Assembly (NCBI RefSeq): GCF_000373565.1
Contig: NZ_KB891811.1
Coordinates: 97,798-161,797 of the forward strand
Source of the DNA: Streptomyces sp. HmicA12
Lineage (GTDB): Bacteria > Actinomycetota > Actinomycetes > Streptomycetales > Streptomycetaceae
DNA length: 64,000 nt
Reading direction: 5' to 3'
Position numbers and translations under genes: made by a program. The notes under the pieces were generated by a model. That model worked only from the letters and a program-made list of their open reading frames with translations, was not told the DNA's origin and searched no databases. The stretch's first letter is position 1. The number at the start of each line of letters is the position of its first letter. Of this stretch, positions 22,628-29,584 are shown piece after piece.

Positions 22628-23653
22628 ATGACCGCGCGGCTCTCCGACATTGCAGCCCAGGCGGGGGTCAGTGAAGCCACAGTCAGCCGCGTGCTCAACG
22701 GCAAGCCGGGTGTGGCCTCGGGCACCCGTGAATCCGTCATGGCCGCGCTCGACGTGCTCGGCTACGAGCGGCCGCAGCGCCTGCGCACCCGTAGCGCGGG
22801 CCTGGTCGGCCTGATCACCCCGGAGCTCGACAACCCCATCTTCCCGGCGCTCGCGCAGGTCATCGGCCAGGCGCTGACGCGGCAGGGATACACACCGGTG
22901 CTCGCCACGCAGACGCCCGGCGGCTCCACGGAGGACGAGCTCACCGAGATGCTGGTGGAGCGCAGCGTCTCCGGCATCATCTACGTCTCCGGGCTGCACG
23001 CCGACACCACCGCCGACACCCAGCGCTACGACCAACTGCGCGGCCAGGGCATCCCGTTCGTCCTCGTCAACGGCTTCTCGGCCCAGATCAAGGCGCCGTT
23101 CGTGTCGACCGACGACCGGGCCGCGACCCGGCTCGCCGTGCAGCATCTCGCCTCGCTCGGCCACACCCGGATCGGCCTCGCGGTCGGCCCGCGCCGCTTC
23201 GTGCCGGTGCAGCGCAAGATCGAGGGCTTCCAGTCGGGCATGGCCGAGCAGTTGGGCCTCACCGAGGAGCAGAGCGAGGCGCTCGTCCAGCACTCCCTCT
23301 ACACGATGGAGGGCGGCCAGGCGGCGGCCACGACGCTTCTTGCGCAAGGTTGCACGGCGATCGTCTGCGCCAGCGACATGATGGCACTCGGTGCGATCCG
23401 CGCCGCCCGCCAGGCCGGCCACCGGGTCCCGCAGGACGTGTCGGTGGTCGGGTTCGACGACTCCCCGCTGATCGCGTTCACCGATCCGCCGCTGACGACG
23501 ATCCGTCAGCCGGTGCAGGCGATGGGCCAGGCCGCGGTGCGCGCGGTCCTGGAGGAGATCGGCGGGACACCGGCGCCGCACACCGAGTTCGTGTTCATGC
23601 CGGAGCTGGTGGTGCGTGGCTCGACGGCGGCGGGCCCGGACCGCCGGGACTGA
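22628..23653 (+). CDS. malR: maltose operon repressor MalR (LacI family)
   Basis: A 341-aa LacI-type repressor. The helix-turn-helix RLSDIAAQAGVSEATVSRVL spans residues 4-24, followed by the hinge AALDVLGYERP and the periplasmic-binding-like core (SGLHADTTADTQRYDQL; VVGFDDSPLIAFTDPPLT). In Streptomyces, MalR represses malEFG and amylase genes and responds to maltose or maltotriose. It is divergent from malE, the expected position. There is no clear ribosome site; TACAGT nine bases upstream suggests a leaderless or near-leaderless message. It is a close paralogue of the LacI protein encoded after aglA. A VOC gene converges on it 22 bp downstream. Confidence 0.93.
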   Translation: MTARLSDIAAQAGVSEATVSRVLNGKPGVASGTRESVMAALDVLGYERPQRLRTRSAGLVGLITPELDNPIFPALAQVIGQALTRQGYTPVLATQTPGGSTEDELTEMLVERSVSGIIYVSGLHADTTADTQRYDQLRGQGIPFVLVNGFSAQIKAPFVSTDDRAATRLAVQHLASLGHTRIGLAVGPRRFVPVQRKIEGFQSGMAEQLGLTEEQSEALVQHSLYTMEGGQAAATTLLAQGCTAIVCASDMMALGAIRAARQAGHRVPQDVSVVGFDDSPLIAFTDPPLTTIRQPVQAMGQAAVRAVLEEIGGTPAPHTEFVFMPELVVRGSTAAGPDRRD

Positions 23654-23675
23654 GCGGCCCGTATTCCCTGCCCCC

Positions 23676-24047
23676 TCAGCCGATGAGTGTCGCCTTCGGC
23701 CTGACCACGCAGAACTCGTTCCCCTCCGGGTCGGCGAGCACCGTCCACGACTCGTCGCCGCGCTGTCCGACGTCCGCCCGGTGGGCGCCGAGCGCGAGGA
23801 GCCGCTCGATCTCGTCGTCGCGGTCCGCCGCGTCGGACGTCAGGTCCAGGTGCAGCCGGTTCTTGACGGTCTTGCGGTCCGTCACCGGCATGAAGCAGAT
23901 CCCCACGGGCGCGGCCCCGTCCGGCCCGACCACGATCTCCCGCTCCCGCTCGGACAGGATCCGCCACCGCAGCGCCGCGGCCCAGAACCGGGCCAAAGAG
24001 GGCAGATCGTGGGCGTCGATCACGATGTGGTGCAGCGTCAGAGGCAT
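23676..24047 (-). CDS. VOC family (glyoxalase/bleomycin-resistance fold) protein
   Basis: A 123-aa single-domain vicinal-oxygen-chelate protein: LTLHHIVIDAHDLPSLARFW at the N-terminus, KNRLHLDLTSDAADRDDEIERLL in the middle and WTVLADPEGNEFCVV at the C-terminus, the usual pattern of the actinobacterial 'glyoxalase-like' group. His and Glu metal-ligand positions (HHIV, HLDL, GNEF) are present. The reaction cannot be stated; related proteins include glyoxalases, dioxygenases and drug-binding proteins. ATG 24047 is used because MPLTLHHIVID is the usual beginning; the open upstream frame is probably not translated. It converges on malR. Confidence 0.8.
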   Translation of the reverse strand: MPLTLHHIVIDAHDLPSLARFWAAALRWRILSEREREIVVGPDGAAPVGICFMPVTDRKTVKNRLHLDLTSDAADRDDEIERLLALGAHRADVGQRGDESWTVLADPEGNEFCVVRPKATLIG

Positions 24048-24127
24048 GCGGCCCAGTGTCCCCGCGGTTCCCTGGAGCGGGCCGGAGCCGACCGGCATCC
24101 GACCGCACCGGCGCATCACGGGACAAT

Positions 24128-24158
24128 CGGTCCCGCCGAAGACCGCTCGGCGGGACCG
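24128..24158 (-). terminator. hairpin terminator after the aldolase gene
   Basis: A perfect 12-bp stem, CGGTCCCGCCGA (24128-24139) with TCGGCGGGACCG (24147-24158) and a 7-base loop, lies 15 bp past the stop of the class II aldolase gene on the minus strand. Confidence 0.75.
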
Positions 24159-24173
24159 GCCGCTCCCCGCCGA

Positions 24174-25025
24174 TCAGCCCCGCAGCACCGTGATGAACCG
24201 GCCCACGGTGCGCACCATCGCCTCCCGGCCCACCTTCAGATACTTGCGCGAGTCGACGGCGTCGGGGTGCGCCGCGAGGAACTCCCGGATGGCACCGGTC
24301 ATCGCGATGTTGAGCGCCGTGCCCACATTGACCTTGGCGATGCCGCCGCGCACGGCCGCCGCCAGCTCCGCGTCGGGCACGCCCGACGACCCGTGCAGGA
24401 CCAGCGGCACCTCCAGGCCCTCGGCGAGCCGCTTGAGCAGCTCGTGGTCGAGCGCCGCCGTCCGCGATGTCATGGCGTGCGAGGAGCCGACCGCGACGGC
24501 GAGCGCGTCGACGCCGGAGTCGGAGACGTAGGAGCGCGCCTCACCGGGATCGGTGCGGGCGCCGGGCGCGTGCGCGTCCAGCGGGGCGGCCCCGTCCTTG
24601 CCGCCGACCTCCCCCAACTCGGCCTCCACCCACAGCCCGTTGGCATGACCCCAGTCGGCGGCGGCCCGGGTCGCGGCGAGGTTCTCGTCGTAGGGCAGGC
24701 GCGCGGCGTCGTACATCACCGAGCTGAAACCGGCGTCGGCGGCCTGCCGCAACAGGTCGTCGCTCTGTACGTGGTCCAGGTGGAGGGCGACATCGGTCCG
24801 GGCCTGCTCGGCGACAGCCACGGCCGCCCTGGCCAGCGGCAGGAGGCGCCCGTAACGGTAGCGGACGGCGTTCTCGCTGATCTGCAGGACGACCGGGGCG
24901 TCGACGGCTTCGGCGCCCGCGACGACGGCCTCGACGTGTTCGAGGGTGATGACGTTGAACGCGGCGACGGCGCCGCCCCGGGCCGCGGCCTCGCCCACCA
25001 GCGTCCCTGTTGTTGCGAGGGGCAC
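24174..25025 (-). CDS. class II ketose-bisphosphate aldolase (GatY/KbaY type)
   Basis: A 283-aa zinc-dependent aldolase, related to tagatose-1,6-bisphosphate and fructose-1,6-bisphosphate aldolases. Visible elements: AFNVITLEHVEAVVAGAE at the N-terminus, the zinc-binding HLDH near residue 83 preceded by DVAL, ELGEVGGKDG near 142, VGSSHAM near 180, VLHGSSGVPDAEL near 209 and the phosphate-binding GIAKVNVGTALN near 229. It probably splits a ketohexose (bis)phosphate from amino-sugar breakdown into triose phosphates. It follows the SIS-domain gene by 34 bp on the same strand. No sugar-phosphate kinase is next to it. Confidence 0.85.
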   Translation of the reverse strand: MPLATTGTLVGEAAARGGAVAAFNVITLEHVEAVVAGAEAVDAPVVLQISENAVRYRYGRLLPLARAAVAVAEQARTDVALHLDHVQSDDLLRQAADAGFSSVMYDAARLPYDENLAATRAAADWGHANGLWVEAELGEVGGKDGAAPLDAHAPGARTDPGEARSYVSDSGVDALAVAVGSSHAMTSRTAALDHELLKRLAEGLEVPLVLHGSSGVPDAELAAAVRGGIAKVNVGTALNIAMTGAIREFLAAHPDAVDSRKYLKVGREAMVRTVGRFITVLRG

Positions 25026-25059
25026 TGCCCCTCCCTTCTCAAGTCCGTTACGGTCGAGG

Positions 25060-25944
25060 TCAGTTGGCGTCGAGGATCACGGAGCGGGTGAGATGGCGCG
25101 GCTGGTCGGGGTCGAGCTCCTGGCGCGCGGCGACGGCCACCGCGAGGCGCTGGGCGCGGACGAGTTCGGCCAGCGGGTCCAGGCGCCCCTCGACCCAGAG
25201 CGCGCCGGTGCCGGCGACCTGCTCGGCGAGCCCCTCGGGCGCCTCACCGAGCATCCAGGTGGCGGTGCCGGAGGTGGTGACGCTGATCGGGCCGTGGCGG
25301 TACTCCATCGCCGGGTACGCCTCGGTCCACGACAGGGACGCCTCGCGCATCTTCAGCGCGGCCTCGTTGGCGAGGCCGACGGTCCAGCCGCGCCCCAGGA
25401 ACGTGAACTGGCCGCATTCCACGAGACCTTCGGGCAGCGGCTCGGCGAGCGCGGTGCGCGCGTCGGCGACGGCCTGTTCGGTGTGCAGGCCGAGGTGGGC
25501 GCGGAGCAGGGTCAGCGCGGTGGTGGCGAACCGGGTCTGCACCACGGACTTCTCGTCGGCGAAGTCGAGCACCACCAGGTCGTCCGCCGCCGTCCTGATC
25601 GGCGTGTCGGGATCGCCGGTGATCGCCGTGGTGCGGACGGTCCCCTTGAGGGCGGCGAGGAGGTCGAGGACCTCGGTGGTGGTGCCGGAGCGGGTGAGGG
25701 CGATCACCCGGTCGTAGCTCCGCCCGGCCGGGAACTCCGACGCCGCGAACGCGTCGGTCTCCCCCTGTCCCGACTGCTCGCGCAGCACGGCCGCCGCCTG
25801 CGCCATGAACCACGAGGTGCCGCAGCCGACGATCGCGACCCTCTCCCCCGCGGCCGGCAGCGCCGCCCCGTGCTCCGCCGCCAGGCCGGCGGCACGCGTC
25901 CAGCACTCCGGCTGGCTGTTCAGCTCGTTCTCGACATGGCTCAT
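25060..25944 (-). CDS. SIS-domain sugar isomerase/deaminase (AgaS/GlmS-like)
   Basis: A 294-aa protein with two SIS (sugar isomerase) domains: AIVGCGTSWFMAQAAAVL near residues 36-53, ALTRSGTTTEVLDLLAAL near 82-100, and FLGRGWTVGLANEAALKMRE near 185-205, followed by EAYPAMEYRHGPIS, the pattern of the isomerase half of glucosamine-6-phosphate synthase and of AgaS. It lacks the glutaminase domain, so it should act as an amino-sugar-phosphate deaminase/isomerase. ATG 25944 (MSHVENELNSQP) is chosen over an upstream ATG since this is the usual start of the family and GGGGAG lies upstream. It is divergent from a DeoR regulator and precedes the aldolase gene. Confidence 0.85.
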   Translation of the reverse strand: MSHVENELNSQPECWTRAAGLAAEHGAALPAAGERVAIVGCGTSWFMAQAAAVLREQSGQGETDAFAASEFPAGRSYDRVIALTRSGTTTEVLDLLAALKGTVRTTAITGDPDTPIRTAADDLVVLDFADEKSVVQTRFATTALTLLRAHLGLHTEQAVADARTALAEPLPEGLVECGQFTFLGRGWTVGLANEAALKMREASLSWTEAYPAMEYRHGPISVTTSGTATWMLGEAPEGLAEQVAGTGALWVEGRLDPLAELVRAQRLAVAVAARQELDPDQPRHLTRSVILDAN

Positions 25945-26143
25945 CCCGTGCCCCACTCCCCGGTGCATCGCGTACGTCCCGTACGCCACGTATGGACGGG
26001 CTCCAACGGCCCGTTGCAGTCACACTGCTGCAGTCATGCTTGTTCCTGCAAGATATCGCGAGCTTTCAAGCACAATCAAGCAATCGCACGCACAACAGCT
26101 AGGGTTTCCCGCAACCGAGTCGATCGACGATTGGAGGCCGCGG
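25945..26143. promoter_or_regulatory. divergent promoter region between SIS and DeoR genes, with 10-bp direct repeat
   Basis: The AT-richer middle contains CAAGCA at 26067-26072 and again at 26077-26082, exactly one helical turn apart, within TTTCAAGCACAATCAAGC. DeoR/AgaR-type repressors commonly bind short direct repeats of this type, so it is a good candidate operator for both directions. TGCAGTCACACTGCTGCAGT (26015-26034) is a further partly repeated stretch. The DeoR gene has a clear GGAGG ribosome site at 26133-26137. Confidence 0.5.
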
Positions 26144-26923
26144 ATGTCCCGCGACGCCCGCTGGAAGTCCCTCCTGGAACTGCTCGTCGAGCGCGGCCGC
26201 CTCGACGTGGAGGACGCGGCGGGTGAACTCGGCGTCTCCGCCGCGACGATCCGCCGCGACTTCGACCAGCTCGCCGAGCAGCAGATGCTGGTCCGCACGC
26301 GCGGCGGCGCCGTGGTGCACGGAGTCAGCTACGAGCTGCCGCTGCGCTACAAGACCGCGCGCAACGCCTCGGAGAAGCAGCGCATCGCGAAGGCCGTCGC
26401 CGAACTCCTCACGCCCGGCGAGGCGGTGGGCCTGACCGGCGGCACGACGACGACCGAGGTCGCGCGGGCGCTCGCGGTCCGCCCGGAACTCGCCTCCGGC
26501 ACGCCCGCCCTGACGATCGTCACGAACGCCCTGAACATCGCGAACGAGCTGGCCGTGCGCCCGCAGTTCAAGATCGTGCTGACAGGCGGGGTGGCGCGCC
26601 CGCAGTCGTACGAGTTGATCGGCCCACTCGCCGACGGCGTGCTTGGACAGATCACCCTGGACACGGCGGTGCTCGGCGTCGTCGGCCTCGACGTCACGCA
26701 CGGCGCCTCCGCGCACGACGAGGCGGAGGCCGCGATCAACCGACTGCTGTGCGAGCGCGCCGAGCGCGTGATCGTCGCGGCGGACGCCAGCAAGCTCGGT
26801 CACCGCGCCTTCGCCCGGATCTGCGACGCCACACAGGTCGACGTCCTGGTGACGGACGAGTCGGCGGACAAGGCGACGCGGGAGCGGTTCGAGGAGGCGG
26901 GCGTCCAGGTCGTCGCCGTCTGA
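26144..26923 (+). CDS. DeoR/GlpR (AgaR-like) family transcriptional regulator
   Basis: A 259-aa repressor. The N-terminal winged helix is RGRLDVEDAAGELGVSAATI followed by RRDFDQLAEQQMLVRTRGGA (residues about 17-56), the DeoR signature. The C-terminal sugar-phosphate sensor domain contains GEAVGLTGGTTTTEVARAL, TIVTNALNIANELA, GVVGLDVTHGASAHDEAEA and VIVAADASKLGH. Proteins like this sense a phosphorylated sugar from the pathway they control. ATG 26144 has GGAGG at the right spacing; the longer open frame is shadow. It is divergent from the SIS/aldolase operon, its likely target. Confidence 0.88.
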   Translation: MSRDARWKSLLELLVERGRLDVEDAAGELGVSAATIRRDFDQLAEQQMLVRTRGGAVVHGVSYELPLRYKTARNASEKQRIAKAVAELLTPGEAVGLTGGTTTTEVARALAVRPELASGTPALTIVTNALNIANELAVRPQFKIVLTGGVARPQSYELIGPLADGVLGQITLDTAVLGVVGLDVTHGASAHDEAEAAINRLLCERAERVIVAADASKLGHRAFARICDATQVDVLVTDESADKATRERFEEAGVQVVAV

Positions 26924-26953
26924 CCCTCATCTCAGCTACTTCGCCGGCCTTGG

Positions 26954-26981
26954 GGCGCGCGACGCATCCGCGTCGCGCGCC
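26954..26981 (+). terminator. intrinsic terminator after the DeoR gene
   Basis: GGCGCGCGACGC (26954-26965), a 4-base loop ATCC, and GCGTCGCGCGCC (26970-26981) form a perfect 12-bp stem followed by TTT, 30 bp past the DeoR stop. One of the clearest terminators in the window. Confidence 0.85.
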
Positions 26982-27055
26982 TTTCGCATGCCCTGTCCCG
27001 GCACACACCCGGAACCCTCTTGTCCCGAAAGCGACTCCCCCTCTAATCTGACTTT

Positions 27056-28279
27056 GTGCCGCTACTAAACAAACTCGGGATCGTCAGCGCCGACAGTCCC
27101 CGCAGCCCCTCCCTGACCCGACTGCGCATCGCCATCACGGTCTTCTTCGCCCTGGACGGATTCGTCTTCGCGGGCTGGGTGGTCCGCATCCCCGCCATCA
27201 AGGCGCAGACCGGGGCGTCGGCGAGCACGCTCGGGCTCGCGCTCCTCGGGGTGTCGGCCGGCGCCGTCATCACGATGATGCTGACCGGACGGCTGTGCCG
27301 CCGCTTCGGCAGCCACCAGGTGACGGTCGCCCTGGGGGTCCTGCTCCCCCTGACGGTGGTCCTGCCGCCGCTGACCCACTCGCCCCTCACCCTCGGACTC
27401 GTCCTGCTGGTGTTCGGGGCGGCGTACGGCGGCATCAACGTGGCGATGAACAGCGCGGCGGTCGATCTCGTCGCCGAGCTCGGCCGACCGGTCATGCCGA
27501 GCTTCCACGCCGCGTTCAGTCTCGGCGGCATGGTCGGTTCGGGGCTGGGCGGACTGGTCGCGGCGCATCTTTCGCCGACCCGGCATCTGCTGGTCATCGC
27601 GGTGTTCGGCCTCGTGGTCACGGCCGCGGCCGGTCCGACGCTGCTGCGCCACCGGCCCCCGCGCCTCCAGGAACGTATACGGACACCCGAGTCGGAACCG
27701 TCCCGCCGCCTGGACCGCGGCACCCGTGTGCTCGTCCTCGTCCTCGGCCTGATCGCCCTGTGCACGGCGTACGGAGAAGGGGCCCTCGCCGACTGGAGCG
27801 CACTGCACATGGAGCAGGACCTGCACGCGCATCCGGGCGTCGCGGCGGCCAGTTATTCGTGCTTCGCGTTCGCCATGACGATCGGCCGGCTCACCGGCAC
27901 GACCCTGCTGGAACGGCTCGGCAGGACCCGGACGGTGGTCTTCGGCGGCGCGATCGGCGCCGTCGGCATGCTGTTCGGTGCGCTGGCCCCCTCGGTGTGG
28001 CTCGCCCTCGTCGGATTCGCCGTCACGGGGCTCGGTCTCGCCAATCTCTTCCCGGTCGCCATCGAGCGGGCCGGGGCGCTCGCGGGCCCGACCGGGGTCG
28101 CCGCCGCCTCCACGCTCGGGTACGGGGGCATGCTGCTCGGACCGCCCGCGATCGGCTTCATGGCGGACTGGTTCTCGCTGCCGCTGGCCCTGACCAGCGT
28201 GGCAGTGCTCGCGGCGGTGGCGGCGACGATCGGCTTCACCACGCGACGCGCGGCCGTGCCCCCAGCCCCGAAAATCTGA
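27056..28279 (+). CDS. MFS transporter (sugar/drug efflux type)
   Basis: A 407-aa major facilitator protein with 12 predicted helices (for example ITVFFALDGFVFAGWVVRIP, LTLGLVLLVFGAAYGGINVA, LVLVLGLIALCTAYGEGALA). The family with FxxxG..VRIPAIK in the first loop and EGALADWSA in helix 7 is common in actinomycetes and resembles YbjJ/fucose-permease-like transporters; the substrate is unknown. It begins with GTG at 27056. A promoter TTGTCC (27020-27025) - 18 bp - TAATCT (27044-27049) places the start of transcription about on the GTG, so the message is probably leaderless; no ribosome site is present. It is followed by an isomerase-like gene after 34 bp. Confidence 0.85.
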   Translation: MPLLNKLGIVSADSPRSPSLTRLRIAITVFFALDGFVFAGWVVRIPAIKAQTGASASTLGLALLGVSAGAVITMMLTGRLCRRFGSHQVTVALGVLLPLTVVLPPLTHSPLTLGLVLLVFGAAYGGINVAMNSAAVDLVAELGRPVMPSFHAAFSLGGMVGSGLGGLVAAHLSPTRHLLVIAVFGLVVTAAAGPTLLRHRPPRLQERIRTPESEPSRRLDRGTRVLVLVLGLIALCTAYGEGALADWSALHMEQDLHAHPGVAAASYSCFAFAMTIGRLTGTTLLERLGRTRTVVFGGAIGAVGMLFGALAPSVWLALVGFAVTGLGLANLFPVAIERAGALAGPTGVAAASTLGYGGMLLGPPAIGFMADWFSLPLALTSVAVLAAVAATIGFTTRRAAVPPAPKI

Positions 28280-28313
28280 GCCGGAGCACGCGCCAGGAGG
28301 CAGACTCGCCCCC

Positions 28314-29057
28314 ATGGAGATTGCCGAACACATTCAAGTCGTGCACGCGGAGGGCCAGTTGCTGGCCGACGCGGCCGAGCGGGCGGGGGCCGACGCCAAG
28401 GTCGCGACCTGTCCGGACTGGCAGGTCCGCGACCTGGTGCGCCATCAGGGCGCGGTGCACCGCTGGGCCACCGCGTTCGTCGCCGAGGGCGCGACCGACC
28501 CCCGCCCCATGCCCGACGTACCGCCCGGCCTGGACGGGGACGCCCTCTTCGCCTGGTTCCGCGAGGGTCATCGACGACTTGTCGATACGTTGACGAACGC
28601 ACGGCCCGACGTGGAGTGCTTCGCCTTCCTGCCTGCTCCGTCGCCCCTGGCGTTCTGGGCACGGCGGCAGGCGCACGAGACGACGGTGCACCGGTTGGAC
28701 GCCGTGTCGGCCCTGCCCCAAGCGCCCCGGGATGAACCCGGCCGGATCACCGAGGAGTTCGCGGTCGACGGGATCGACGAGCTGCTCCGCGGCTTCCACG
28801 CGCGCGGCCGCAGCCGAGTGCGCTCGGACGCGCCACGCGTGCTGCGCCTACGGGCCACCGATGCCGACGTCACCTGGACCGTGCGGATCACCCAGGACCC
28901 GCCCATGACCGAACGCGGCGCCTCCGCGGACGCCGAGTGCGAGGTGTCGGGACCGGCCGCGCGGCTCTACCTGTCGTTGTGGAACCGGCTGCCGTTCCCA
29001 AACGTGAGCGGGGACGCCTCGCTCGCCGCGCTGTGGCGGGAGCGGTCGGGCGTCTGA
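28314..29057 (+). CDS. maleylpyruvate isomerase family mycothiol-dependent enzyme
   Basis: A 247-aa protein with an N-terminal DinB-like four-helix metal/mycothiol domain (residues about 1-150: EIAEHIQVVHAEGQLLADAA, CPDWQVRDLVRHQGAVHRW, WARRQAHETTVHRLDA, with the conserved histidines) and a smaller C-terminal domain of the MDMPI type. Family members use mycothiol, the thiol of actinomycetes, as cofactor for isomerisation or detoxification; the substrate here is unknown. ATG 28314 is used; it lies 34 bp after the MFS gene and may share its transcript. A hairpin between this gene and the convergent MarR gene can end both transcripts. Confidence 0.83.
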   Translation: MEIAEHIQVVHAEGQLLADAAERAGADAKVATCPDWQVRDLVRHQGAVHRWATAFVAEGATDPRPMPDVPPGLDGDALFAWFREGHRRLVDTLTNARPDVECFAFLPAPSPLAFWARRQAHETTVHRLDAVSALPQAPRDEPGRITEEFAVDGIDELLRGFHARGRSRVRSDAPRVLRLRATDADVTWTVRITQDPPMTERGASADAECEVSGPAARLYLSLWNRLPFPNVSGDASLAALWRERSGV

Positions 29058-29077
29058 CCCGCCGATCGCCCGGCGGG
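29058..29077. terminator. short bidirectional hairpin between convergent genes
   Basis: CCCGCCG (29058-29064) and CGGCGGG (29071-29077) with a 6-base loop sit exactly between the stop of the isomerase-like gene (+) and the stop of the MarR gene (-). Confidence 0.55.
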
Positions 29078-29080
29078 CCG

Positions 29081-29497
29081 TCACACCGCGGCGTCGGACT
29101 CCAGCATCCGGCGCAGCACGGCCCGCTGCAGCGGTCGCACCTCGGTGTGCAGGGCGCGCCCCTTGGCCGTGATGCAGACCCGCACCCCGCGCCGGTCCTC
29201 GCTGCACATGCCGCGCTCCACCAGCCCGTCCTTCTCCAGACGCCCGATGAGACGGGACAGCGCGCTCTGGCTCAGGTGCACCTGGCCGGCGATCTCCTGC
29301 ACGCGGTAGGCCGCCGTGCCGTCCTCCGCGGTGCCCTCCGCGAGCACGTCGAGGACCTCGAAGTCGCTTGCGCCCAGACCGTGCTGATGCAGCTCCCGGT
29401 CGAGCTCGCACAAGGTGCGCGCGTGCAGCGAGAGGATGCCCCGCCACCGTTCCACGAGGTCGGCCGACGTCCCGGCCTCCACTTTTCCTGCCGCCAT
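29081..29497 (-). CDS. MarR family transcriptional regulator
   Basis: A 138-aa winged-helix repressor: LSLHARTLCELDRELHQHGL (dimer helix), ASDFEVLDVLAE, recognition region IAGQVHLSQSALSRLIGRLE near residues 68-88 and the wing KDGLVERGMCSEDRRGVRVC, the MarR signature DRR. MarR proteins release DNA on binding phenolic or drug-like ligands. It is divergent from an EmrB/QacA-type exporter gene, its likely target, and the 87-bp gap carries inverted TGCAT/ATGCA repeats. Two cysteines (in MCSEDRR and VCITAKG) could allow redox sensing, but this is a guess. Confidence 0.9.
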   Translation of the reverse strand: MAAGKVEAGTSADLVERWRGILSLHARTLCELDRELHQHGLGASDFEVLDVLAEGTAEDGTAAYRVQEIAGQVHLSQSALSRLIGRLEKDGLVERGMCSEDRRGVRVCITAKGRALHTEVRPLQRAVLRRMLESDAAV

Positions 29498-29528
29498 GAC
29501 GGCACCGTAGCAGAAAAGCCACCTTTTG

Positions 29529-29570
29529 TTGCATCGGAATTAAATGCACTTGCAGTCAATGCATGTGCAT
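29529..29570. promoter_or_regulatory. TGCAT/ATGCA operator region between MarR and MFS genes
   Basis: TGCAT (29530-29534) and ATGCA (29544-29548) form an inverted repeat with 9-base spacer; ATGCATGTGCAT (29559-29570) is a second short palindrome, and ATGCACTTGCA lies between. All fall within the divergent promoter gap, as expected for a MarR operator. Half-site assignment is by eye. Confidence 0.5.
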
Positions 29571-29584
29571 GTAGTCTCCTCGGC

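Noticed and set aside
23350..25091. Plus-strand open frames across malR's end, the VOC and the aldolase genes
   Set aside because: They run through three real genes and have shadow composition.
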